From Allomuricauda sp. TMED12 (GTDB taxonomy: Bacteria > Bacteroidota > Bacteroidia > Flavobacteriales > Flavobacteriaceae): a DNA stretch of 64,000 nucleotides. Where the stretch lies: NCBI GenBank assembly GCA_002167435.2, contig NHBR02000083.1, forward strand, positions 1 through 64,000, read 5' to 3'. The translations under genes and the position numbers were made by a program. The notes below the pieces were generated by a model, which saw only the letters and a program-made list of their open reading frames with translations, was not told the DNA's origin and did no database searches. Below are positions 18,013-24,985 of this stretch, one piece after another; position 1 is the stretch's first letter; every line of letters begins with the position of its first letter.

Positions 18013-18711
18013 GATATAGAATATCAAACCAATTCTAAGGATCCTAAAATCGATAGGATCACCAGCCTCAATAGTAGTTCCTTCCTTGAGTAAAGTATTT
18101 AAACCATAATAGGCATGAATGTTCCATGTATTGTACCCAAAATTCAATGTAAGTCCATATTGGAACTTTTCAATATCAGGATTGGAAAAAGTAGTATTAC
18201 CAGTTTCTGTCACCAACTTGGACCTACCGGAAAAAACATAACCCAATCTGGCACCGGCATAAATTCGCCAAAACTTATAATCTTCGGCGGTAGAAGTGCG
18301 CCATCTTAATTCGAAAGGAAATTCAATGGCATGAGTGGCCAACTTACTCCTATTAAAATTGGACTCATCCACTATTTCATATAAGAACGCATCAGCTTCT
18401 TCGGTAACCATTAAATTGGAATAATAGGAATTTATTGCATAGCCCAATCCCAAACCTATTCCAAAATTTCTTTTTCGATTGAATGGGATATCCTTAATAA
18501 AGCCAACTTGTAGATTATAGGAAAGATTGCGCTGCGCAACATTATCCGGTTTATCAACCAAAACATTGTAGCCAACTCCAATATAAAATTGATCTTCTAA
18601 ATACCTATCATCCACTTGTTGCCCATCATATAAAGTGGCCTGACCGAAAATAGGTGCTGACAGCAACATAGAAGCTGCCCCTAGTCCAAATCGAAATATG
18701 ATACGAAACAT
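18007..18711 (-). CDS. Porin-like outer-membrane beta-barrel protein
   Basis: A 234-residue exported protein with a signal peptide of about 23 residues (ending PIFGQ). The mature part alternates hydrophobic and polar residues in strands such as FYIGVGYNVL, FGIGLGLGYAIN, WRIYAGARLGYVF, YGLTLNFGYNTW and FRILRIGLIFYIL. Together with the terminal hydrophobic strand, this fits a small 8-stranded barrel of the porin-family/OmpW-like kind found widely in Bacteroidota. A terminator separates it from the ExbD operon upstream. Function beyond the outer-membrane location is unknown. Confidence 0.75.
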   Translation of the reverse strand: MFRIIFRFGLGAASMLLSAPIFGQATLYDGQQVDDRYLEDQFYIGVGYNVLVDKPDNVAQRNLSYNLQVGFIKDIPFNRKRNFGIGLGLGYAINSYYSNLMVTEEADAFLYEIVDESNFNRSKLATHAIEFPFELRWRTSTAEDYKFWRIYAGARLGYVFSGRSKLVTETGNTTFSNPDIEKFQYGLTLNFGYNTWNIHAYYGLNTLLKEGTTIEAGDPIDFRILRIGLIFYIL

Positions 18712-18732
18712 GATGATGTGTTTGTTTTAAAC

Positions 18733-18766
18733 AAAAAACGCCCCAAATTAAAAATTTGAGGCGTTT
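18733..18766 (-). terminator. Terminator of the ExbB/ExbD operon
   Basis: A long inverted repeat pairs AAACGCC-CCAAATT on one arm with AATTTGAGGCGTTT on the other. On the minus strand it ends in a T-run. It lies 22 bases downstream of the second exbD stop. Confidence 0.8.
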
Positions 18767-18788
18767 CCCACTAAATCTAAGCTATTGG

Positions 18789-19271
18789 CTACTGTAGATT
18801 GTTAAAAGCATCCCCTTCATAAGTGGTATAATTCACTTTAAGGGCATTAACTTCTCTCAATTGTTGCTTAATATCAGTGATAAGACCCATATTCGCATCT
18901 TTATCAACCTTTAAAGCAGTAGTCAATACATTTTGAAGTTCTTGCGGTTTTTTAGCACGTTCTGCCAATATGAATGTACCAACTTCGTCCACATTGGCAA
19001 ATTTATCATTCAATTGAATCTTCGGCTCTGTACCAAAAACCTTTTGATATTCTTGAGTAGGTGTTCCTACATAAATGTAAATTACGCGATCCTTCTTTTC
19101 CAACTTCTTTATTTCAGAAGCATTGGGAAGCGTATTGGCAACCATTAACGAACTATCTTTCATTGTGGTTACGGTCATAAAGAAGAACAGTAGCATGAAA
19201 ACGATATCTGGCAATGAAGCCGTTGACACCGCTGGCAAATCGCCATCCTTCTTTTTGGTAAACTTAGCCAT
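18789..19271 (-). CDS. ExbD/TolR-type biopolymer transport protein (second copy)
   Basis: A 160-residue ExbD/TolR family protein with one TM helix near residues 21-41 (PDIVFMLLFFFMTVTTM), where the Asp is the conserved proton-path residue. A periplasmic domain follows. It would work with the ExbB-like protein of this operon to couple the proton-motive force to TonB or Tol action. It lies 12 bases after the first exbD gene. Two unequal ExbDs in tandem are common in Bacteroidota. Confidence 0.9.
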   Translation of the reverse strand: MAKFTKKKDGDLPAVSTASLPDIVFMLLFFFMTVTTMKDSSLMVANTLPNASEIKKLEKKDRVIYIYVGTPTQEYQKVFGTEPKIQLNDKFANVDEVGTFILAERAKKPQELQNVLTTALKVDKDANMGLITDIKQQLREVNALKVNYTTYEGDAFNNLQ

Positions 19272-19283
19272 ATTAAATAGTTT

Positions 19284-19889
19284 TTAATTGGTTGTTGTTT
19301 CTGCTTCTGAAAGCTTTTGTGGGAACATATCTTGGATACGCTTCACCTTATCTTTCAACTCATCCCTTACGCTTGATGGGGTTTCTGGATTAAGGTACTC
19401 CGCTTCCATTTTGGTGAAATCCCTACCGAACAAACGTTGTGCTTCACGGTTACGCAAGTCGTTGTATGCACCTACCAATTCATTCTGAACTGTAATGTAT
19501 GTACTATACTTGGTTTCCCTATCATTTTTCAATGAGATAATGGCTTTTGTTGGGTTATCCGATGAGGAAGGATTCTTTCTACCTTTACAGTAACTACAAG
19601 TACCATCCGCACCATTTTCCAAAAATGCTGTGGCAGCCTCTCTTAAATCCTTAATTTCCATTAGATTATCCTCAACCAAAAGTTGTCCATTTCTATTGAT
19701 ATTAACAGTAAAAATGTTCTTCTGCTTAATGATTACATCTGTATCTGGCGGCTCAATAGGCGGTAACATACGGTCCAAACCTGCATCTGTTTCAATGGTG
19801 GTGGTCACCAAGAAAAAGATAAGCAAGAGGAATGCAATATCCGCCATGGAGCCGGCATTTACTTCCGGTGCTCCTTTTCTTCTAGGCAT
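19284..19889 (-). CDS. ExbD/TolR-type biopolymer transport protein (first copy, with CxxC insert)
   Basis: A 201-residue ExbD-like protein. The TM helix near residues 15-32 contains the conserved Asp (MADIAFLLLIFFLVTTT). The periplasmic domain is longer than in a typical ExbD of about 140 residues and carries Cys98 and Cys101 in the segment GTCSYCKGRK, a potential disulfide or metal pair. A charged, helical C-terminus follows. It is encoded 11 bases after the small membrane protein and 12 bases before the second exbD. Confidence 0.9.
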   Translation of the reverse strand: MPRRKGAPEVNAGSMADIAFLLLIFFLVTTTIETDAGLDRMLPPIEPPDTDVIIKQKNIFTVNINRNGQLLVEDNLMEIKDLREAATAFLENGADGTCSYCKGRKNPSSSDNPTKAIISLKNDRETKYSTYITVQNELVGAYNDLRNREAQRLFGRDFTKMEAEYLNPETPSSVRDELKDKVKRIQDMFPQKLSEAETTTN

Positions 19890-19900
19890 AATTAACTTTT

Positions 19901-20338
19901 TTACTTAACAAACATTCTTTTCAAACCTGGTACTACCATTAGAATTACCGCAATTAGGGTAAGGATAAAAAATACATTCAATCCCATTCCAATGTTCTTC
20001 ACAGTTCCTTCTGTGGTCTCTACGCCTCTTTGTGACATTGTTTCCACGACAGCCATATTATCAGATGAAAGTCCGTAAGATATAGCCACTACAATGGCCA
20101 ATCCGCCAATGGCGAAAAGGGCTTTCTTAATACTTCCTTTTGTGGTAAACAATTTTGCAAACCCGAAAACTACTGTAGTTATAACTGCAATAGCCAACAA
20201 GATGTACATAATAATGAACATAAAGTTCATTGAACCACTATTAATGGCGTTTGGATCATCGGCAGACGGAAGAGAGAACCAAAGCACGGCTGCAAGCAAT
20301 CCGATGACGATGAGTAATATTTTTACTATTTTATTCAT
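19901..20338 (-). CDS. Small four-helix membrane protein of the ExbB/ExbD operon
   Basis: A 145-residue protein with hydrophobic segments at about residues 4-22, 40-62, 73-90 and 115-139. I do not recognise a named family. It sits between the ExbB-like gene (26 bases upstream) and the first ExbD gene (11 bases downstream), so it is probably a lineage-specific component of the same energy-transducing complex. That role is inferred only from position. Confidence 0.75.
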   Translation of the reverse strand: MNKIVKILLIVIGLLAAVLWFSLPSADDPNAINSGSMNFMFIIMYILLAIAVITTVVFGFAKLFTTKGSIKKALFAIGGLAIVVAISYGLSSDNMAVVETMSQRGVETTEGTVKNIGMGLNVFFILTLIAVILMVVPGLKRMFVK

Positions 20339-20364
20339 GATTCTCGATAGTTTTTAATTCGTAA

Positions 20365-21093
20365 TTATTTCTTGTGGGCAGCCAACATATCAATCAATGC
20401 AATTGAGCTGTCTTCCATGTCGTTTACGATACTATCGATTTTAGCAATAATATAGTTGTAGAAAATCTGAAGGATAATCGCTGTGATCAAACCGAATACA
20501 GTTGTCAACAACGCCACCTGGATATCACCTGCAATCAAGGAAGCACTTAAGTTACCTACTGCAGCAATTTTCTGGAAGGCAGCAATCATACCGATTACCG
20601 TACCCATAAATCCAAGCATGGGGGCAATAGCAATAAACAAAGACAACCAAGAAACGTTTTTCTCCAATTGACCCATTTGTACACCTCCATAAGCAACAAC
20701 CGCTTTTTCAGCAGAATCAATTCCCTCATCTACTCTATCCAAACCTTGGTAATAGATAGAAGCAACAGGTCCTTTTGTATTTCTACAAACTTCTTTAGCA
20801 GCCTCAACACCTCCGGAAGCCAAAGCATCTTCTACTTGTTGCTTCAACTTAGTGGAATTTGTAGTTGCCAAATTCAAATAAATAATTCTTTCGATGGCTA
20901 CAGCCAATCCCAAGATCAAACAAAGAAGTACGATACCCATAAAAGCAGGTCCCCCTTGAATAAATTGCTCTTTTAATACTTGGGTGAAACCTTTGCTGGC
21001 TTCAGCTTCTTCTTGCAACATTGCTGCAGATGCAGTTGTAGTTCCCATCACAAACATTCCGGCAGCAGCCAGAGTAAAGGATATTTTTTTCAT
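20365..21093 (-). CDS. MotA/TolQ/ExbB proton channel family protein
   Basis: A 242-residue inner-membrane protein of the ExbB/TolQ family. An N-terminal hydrophobic leader (residues 1-24, ending ASAAM) resembles a signal peptide, as in many Bacteroidota ExbBs. TM helices follow at about 50-70, 150-172 and 190-215. The core SLFIAIAPMLGFMGTVIGMIAAF and DIQVALLTTVFGLITAI segments are diagnostic. It pairs with the two ExbDs downstream to drive TonB- or Tol-type envelope work. A -7 element lies 36 bases upstream. Confidence 0.93.
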   Translation of the reverse strand: MKKISFTLAAAGMFVMGTTTASAAMLQEEAEASKGFTQVLKEQFIQGGPAFMGIVLLCLILGLAVAIERIIYLNLATTNSTKLKQQVEDALASGGVEAAKEVCRNTKGPVASIYYQGLDRVDEGIDSAEKAVVAYGGVQMGQLEKNVSWLSLFIAIAPMLGFMGTVIGMIAAFQKIAAVGNLSASLIAGDIQVALLTTVFGLITAIILQIFYNYIIAKIDSIVNDMEDSSIALIDMLAAHKK

Positions 21094-21128
21094 TTTACTT
21101 AAACTTAAATTTAGTTAGTTAATAATGT

Positions 21129-21136
21129 TAAAGATA
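21129..21136 (-). promoter_or_regulatory. Possible -7 element of the ExbB/ExbD operon
   Basis: On the minus strand this reads TATCTTTA (TAnnTTTA), 36 bases before the exbB-like start. No clear -33 TTTG is present. Confidence 0.4.
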
Positions 21137-21171
21137 TAAAAATTTTATAATAGAAAAACTAAAATACCTTG

Positions 21172-21259
21172 CAGAGAGGAAGGGATTCGAACCCTCGATA
21201 CACTTTTGGTGTATACACACTTTCCAGGCGTGCGCCTTCGACCACTCGGCCACCTCTCT
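21172..21259 (-). tRNA. tRNA-Ser (anticodon GGA)
   Basis: On the minus strand the sequence starts AGAGAGG, which pairs perfectly with CCTCTCT at the 3' end. U8, a serine-type G discriminator, a D-arm (GGCCGAGTGG), an anticodon loop CTGGAAA with anticodon GGA, a long variable arm and a TTCGAAT T-loop are all present. The length of 88 with a long variable arm is typical of tRNA-Ser. CCA is not encoded. Confidence 0.95.
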
Positions 21260-21325
21260 ATTGTTTCATTTAGGGCGACCAATAAACAAAAAAATAATTA
21301 GTTATAGAAATTTGAAGCGTTAATT

Positions 21326-22357
21326 TTACACCATTTCACCGCGAAGTGGCGTCTCAAAAATTGTCTTGAATAATTTGTCGGGAACCCTTGTCCCAATTAG
21401 GTACATCGCCTTTGCAATAGCTGCCTCGGTTGTAATATCCTTGCCGTTAACCAGTTGCATCTCCTTAAGCTTTTCACTGGTTTCGTAATGCCCCATAAAA
21501 ACGCTTCCTCCAGAGCATTGAGTTACATTGATTATGTGCAATCCTTTTTCTTTGGCGATTTTTAATTCATTCAAAAACCAATCGTCCATTGGAGCATTAC
21601 CTGCGCCGTATGTTTCCAAAACAAGCGCCTTTAAATCAGGAATGTTCAACATGGATTGGAGTACATTTTGGTTAAGCCCGGGAAATAATTTTAAAATGGC
21701 CACCCTATTATCCATCTTTTTGTGGACTTGAAGCGACTTATTTTTGGTCACTTTTTTTAATAAATAGTTGTGATGCACCTTTAAATGAACACCGGATTCC
21801 ACCAATGGCGGATAATTTAAAGAGGCAAATGCCTCAAAATGTTCCGCATTTATCTTGGTGGTTCGGTTTGCACGATACAGTTTATACTCAAAATACAATC
21901 CCACTTCCTGCACCACAGGTTTCCCTTTTTTCTGAAGAGCCGCTATTTCAATAGAAGTAATCAGGTTTTCCTTGGCATCAGTACGCAAGTCCCCAATGGG
22001 CAATTGGGATCCTGTGAAAATGACCGGTTTCTCCAGATTTTCCAGCATAAAACTAAGTGCCGACGCAGAATAACTCATGGTATCGCTACCGTGCAACACC
22101 ACAAAACCATCATGGTCTTTGTAATGTTCTTCGATGATATCCGCAATCTTAGTCCAATAATTAGGATTCATATTTGAAGAATCAATGGGGTTTTCGAACG
22201 AAACTCCTTCAAGATTGCAATCCAACTGATTTAATTCCGGAATATTTTTGACGAGTTCATCAAAATTGAACGCTTTGAGCGCACCTGTTTTGTAATCCTT
22301 CACCATCCCGATGGTTCCCCCGGTATAGATCAGCAGTATGTTGGTTTTCTTTTTCAT
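21326..22357 (-). CDS. ansA: Type I (cytosolic) L-asparaginase
   Basis: A 343-residue asparaginase that hydrolyses Asn to Asp and ammonia. The first catalytic Thr sits in LLIYTGGTIGM and the second in VVLHGSDTMSYSASALSFM. QLPIGDLRTDAKENLI and ALVLETYGAGNAP are further family signatures. There is no signal peptide, so it is the cytosolic type. It starts 3 bases after the tatD stop and is probably cotranscribed with it. Confidence 0.93.
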   Translation of the reverse strand: MKKKTNILLIYTGGTIGMVKDYKTGALKAFNFDELVKNIPELNQLDCNLEGVSFENPIDSSNMNPNYWTKIADIIEEHYKDHDGFVVLHGSDTMSYSASALSFMLENLEKPVIFTGSQLPIGDLRTDAKENLITSIEIAALQKKGKPVVQEVGLYFEYKLYRANRTTKINAEHFEAFASLNYPPLVESGVHLKVHHNYLLKKVTKNKSLQVHKKMDNRVAILKLFPGLNQNVLQSMLNIPDLKALVLETYGAGNAPMDDWFLNELKIAKEKGLHIINVTQCSGGSVFMGHYETSEKLKEMQLVNGKDITTEAAIAKAMYLIGTRVPDKLFKTIFETPLRGEMV

Positions 22358-22360
22358 AGT

Positions 22361-23128
22361 TCAGATTCCGAATATTTCCTTGGAATTTTCCGTGGTGATT
22401 GCTGCAATTTCCTTTTCGGGCATACTATATATGGACGATAGTTTTTCCAACACTTTCACTATGTACGAGCTTTCGTTCCGTTTTCCGCGATAAGGTGCCG
22501 GTGCTAAATATGGCGAATCGGTTTCCAGAACAATATGTTTCAGGTCGATTTGGCTCAAAAACTGATCTATTTTGCCATTTTTAAAGGTAGCTACTCCCCC
22601 AATGCCCAACTTCATATTATATGATATAGCTTGATGGGCTTGCGCCAAGGTTCCCGTAAAACAATGAAAAATCCCGAAAAGGCCATCGTCTTTTTCCTGT
22701 TCCAATACTTCGAACACCTCATCAAAGGCATCACGACAATGGATCACTATGGGCAACTGATGCCTTTTGGCCAGTCGAATCTGATATGCAAAGGCTTCCT
22801 GCTGTTCTTTTAAAAAGGTCTTGTCCCAATACAGGTCCACCCCTATTTCCCCAACAGCGTAGAATTTTTTCTTGTCCAACCACTCTTCCACATGGACCAA
22901 CTCGTCTTTATAGTTTTCTTTGACATGTGTTGGATGCAAGCCCATCATCAAAAACACATTATCCGAATAATTGGACTCCAGATCTAACATGGATTGGGTG
23001 TAGGTCGAATCGATTGCGGGAATAAAAAAGCGTTCCACCCCGGCATCCAGGGCCCGCTGCATCATTTCATCTCTATCCTCGTCAAAGGCTTCACTATATA
23101 AATGAGTATGGGTATCGGTTATAATCAT
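22361..23128 (-). CDS. tatD: TatD-family metal-dependent deoxyribonuclease
   Basis: A 255-residue TIM-barrel hydrolase. Metal ligands are visible in the N-terminal DTHTHLY, in VGEIGVDLYW (Glu), in VIHCRDA, in FHCFTG and in VLETDSPYLAP. TatD proteins act as 3'-5' DNA exonucleases in repair and turnover. It heads an operon with ansA. A promoter with both elements lies directly in front, so close that the transcript may be nearly leaderless. Confidence 0.93.
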   Translation of the reverse strand: MIITDTHTHLYSEAFDEDRDEMMQRALDAGVERFFIPAIDSTYTQSMLDLESNYSDNVFLMMGLHPTHVKENYKDELVHVEEWLDKKKFYAVGEIGVDLYWDKTFLKEQQEAFAYQIRLAKRHQLPIVIHCRDAFDEVFEVLEQEKDDGLFGIFHCFTGTLAQAHQAISYNMKLGIGGVATFKNGKIDQFLSQIDLKHIVLETDSPYLAPAPYRGKRNESSYIVKVLEKLSSIYSMPEKEIAAITTENSKEIFGI

Positions 23129-23132
23129 ATCA

Positions 23133-23162
23133 CAAAAATAGATTTATCTTAGACGTCCCAAA
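23133..23162 (-). promoter_or_regulatory. Promoter of tatD-ansA
   Basis: On the minus strand TTTG (23162-23159) and TATTTTTG (23140-23133) are 18 bases apart. The -7 box ends 5 bases before the tatD ATG, so the predicted start of transcription falls on or next to the start codon. Confidence 0.5.
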
Positions 23163-23188
23163 ACTTTGTTTCTGATTATATACCAGAT

Positions 23189-23212
23189 CCTTCGACTGCA
23201 CTCAGGATGACA
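23189..23212. repeat. REP-like intergenic element, left copy
   Basis: It contains the 11-mer TCGACTGCACT (23192-23202) followed by CAGGATGAC. The same 11-mer recurs 501 bases away on the other side of the protease gene. From memory, sequences of this kind recur in intergenic regions of many flavobacterial genomes. Confidence 0.5.
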
Positions 23213-23229
23213 AAGCCCAAATAACGAAT

Positions 23230-23670
23230 ATGGCATCACTCAAAAAATTCCTCAAATCCAAAGAGTACATTAAAATACCTTTGGTATTGACCGAAACCAA
23301 CCACTTTGAACTGGTAGCTACCATCAATGGTATCACGGGCAAGTTTATTCTTGATACGGGAGCTTCCAACACCTGCGTGGGGATGGATAAAATCGAGTTT
23401 TTTGAAATGGCCTCAGAGGCTACGGATATTAAAGCTGCTGGAGCTGGTGCCACCGAAATGGAAACCTTGATTTCCAATAAAAACAAAATCCAGATTGGGG
23501 ACTGGAAAAAAAAGAAACTCAAAGTGGTACTTTTTGACCTCACCCACGTAAACCAAGCCTTGGTCGCCCACAATGCATTGCCCGTCGATGGCATTATCGG
23601 TGCCGATGTACTTAAAATGGGCAAAGCCGTAATCGACTACAATAAAAAATGCCTCTACTTAAAAAAGTAA
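23230..23670 (+). CDS. Retropepsin-like clan AA aspartic protease
   Basis: A 146-residue single-lobe aspartic protease. The catalytic triad motif is in FILDTGASNTCV (Asp near residue 42), and the second family motif is VDGIIGADVL. One-lobe proteins of this size act as homodimers. There is no signal peptide, so it should be cytosolic. It is divergent from tatD and convergent with sucB, and sits between two REP-like elements. Its target is unknown. I see no standard promoter in 23129-23229 for the plus strand. Confidence 0.85.
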   Translation: MASLKKFLKSKEYIKIPLVLTETNHFELVATINGITGKFILDTGASNTCVGMDKIEFFEMASEATDIKAAGAGATEMETLISNKNKIQIGDWKKKKLKVVLFDLTHVNQALVAHNALPVDGIIGADVLKMGKAVIDYNKKCLYLKK

Positions 23671-23684
23671 AGGCACTTGTTTCA
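23650..23684 (+). terminator. Hairpin overlapping the end of the protease gene
   Basis: TGCCTCTACTT (23650-23660) pairs with AAGTAAAGGCA (23665-23675), with a single C-A mismatch, around AAAA. The downstream tract CTTGTTTCAT is only moderately T-rich. The 5' arm includes the last codons of the gene. Confidence 0.55.
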
Positions 23685-23688
23685 TAAA

Positions 23689-23732
23689 CCTCTCGACTGC
23701 ACTTCGACTTCGCTTAGTGACCACGCTCGAGG
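23689..23732. repeat. REP-like intergenic element, right copy (hairpin)
   Basis: It holds TCGACTGCACT (23693-23703) and its ends are complementary (CCTC-TCGA at 23689-23696 with TCGAGG at 23727-23732), so it can fold back. It lies 11 bases downstream of the sucB stop and could also act as the sucAB 3' end. Confidence 0.5.
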
Positions 23733-23742
23733 TAACATTATC

Positions 23743-24963
23743 TTATAGTTCCAACGCTTTTTTCACGTTGCCGTCCATCAACAATTCTTCTGGACTTTCC
23801 AATGCTTCTTTAACGGCAACCAAGAACCCAACGGATTCCTTACCGTCGATAATTCTGTGATCGTAAGATAGCGCTACGTACATTACAGGTGCAATGGCAA
23901 TGGCTCCATCCCTAACAATGGCACGTTCCACAATATTGTGCATACCCAAGATTCCACTTTGCGGTGGGTTAATGATAGGGGTTGACAACATGGAACCAAA
24001 CACACCTCCGTTGGTAATGGTAAAGGTGCCACCGGTCATTTCATCCACAGTGATTTCACCTTCCCTTGCACGGATGGCCAAACGTTTTACTTCGCTTTCG
24101 ATTCCTCTAAATGTTAGGTTTTCGGCATTTCTGATTACGGGAACCATCAATCCTTTTGGTCCAGAAACTGCAATACTGATATCGCAGAATTCATAAGTGA
24201 TCATCTCTTTACCATCGATCATAGAGTTCACTGCGGGATACATTTGCAAGGCACGAATTACCGCCTTGGTGAAGAAGGACATAAATCCAAGACTTACACC
24301 ATGCTTTTCCTTGAACTCTTCTTTGTATTGACTGCGCAGCTCAAAGATTGCTGACATATCCACTTCGTTGAAAGTGGTCAACATGGCAGTCTCGTTCTTG
24401 GCAGACACAAGTCTCTCGGCCACTTTTCTGCGTAACATGGATAGCTTGGAACGACTTTCACTGCGGTTACCGCCTGTTGGAGTCCCCATGGATGGCACTG
24501 CTTTTACAGCATCTTCCTTGGTGATTCTTCCATCCCTTCCAGAACCTGATACAGAAGAAGCGGAAACACCTTTTTCGTCCAATATCTTTTTAGCTGCCGG
24601 AGACGGAGTTCCGGAAGCATAAGTTTCTTTTTTAGGCCCTTCTTTTTTGGGAGCCTCTTTTTTAGGTTCTTCCTTCTTGATTTCTTCCTTTTTATCGGAT
24701 GTATCCGATGAACCTTCTGGCTTTTCCGCACTCGTATCTATGAGGCAAACCACCTCTCCTACGGCAACGGCGTCGCCTACCTCGGCCTTTAGGGTAATAA
24801 TTCCGCTCTCCTCTGCAGGAAGCTCCAATGTTGCCTTGTCCGAGTCCACCTCGGCTATGGCTTGATCCTTCTCCACATAGTCTCCATCTTCTACCAACCA
24901 CTCGGCGATTTCTACCTCTGTAATGGATTCCCCTGGCGAGGGGACTTTCATTTCTAAAACCAT
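23743..24963 (-). CDS. sucB: Dihydrolipoyllysine succinyltransferase, E2 of 2-oxoglutarate dehydrogenase
   Basis: A 406-residue E2 subunit that transfers the succinyl group to CoA in the TCA cycle. The lipoyl domain spans residues 1-75, with the lipoylated Lys in EVDSDKATLELP. A Lys/Glu/Pro linker covers about 80-115. The peripheral subunit-binding domain covers about 118-155 (SPAAKKILDEKGV). The catalytic domain follows, with SYDHRIIDGKESV near the C-terminus. It lies 22 bases downstream of sucA, the conserved sucA-sucB order. Confidence 0.96.
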   Translation of the reverse strand: MVLEMKVPSPGESITEVEIAEWLVEDGDYVEKDQAIAEVDSDKATLELPAEESGIITLKAEVGDAVAVGEVVCLIDTSAEKPEGSSDTSDKKEEIKKEEPKKEAPKKEGPKKETYASGTPSPAAKKILDEKGVSASSVSGSGRDGRITKEDAVKAVPSMGTPTGGNRSESRSKLSMLRRKVAERLVSAKNETAMLTTFNEVDMSAIFELRSQYKEEFKEKHGVSLGFMSFFTKAVIRALQMYPAVNSMIDGKEMITYEFCDISIAVSGPKGLMVPVIRNAENLTFRGIESEVKRLAIRAREGEITVDEMTGGTFTITNGGVFGSMLSTPIINPPQSGILGMHNIVERAIVRDGAIAIAPVMYVALSYDHRIIDGKESVGFLVAVKEALESPEELLMDGNVKKALEL

Positions 24964-24985
24964 TCTGTTATAGTTTATACTTGTA

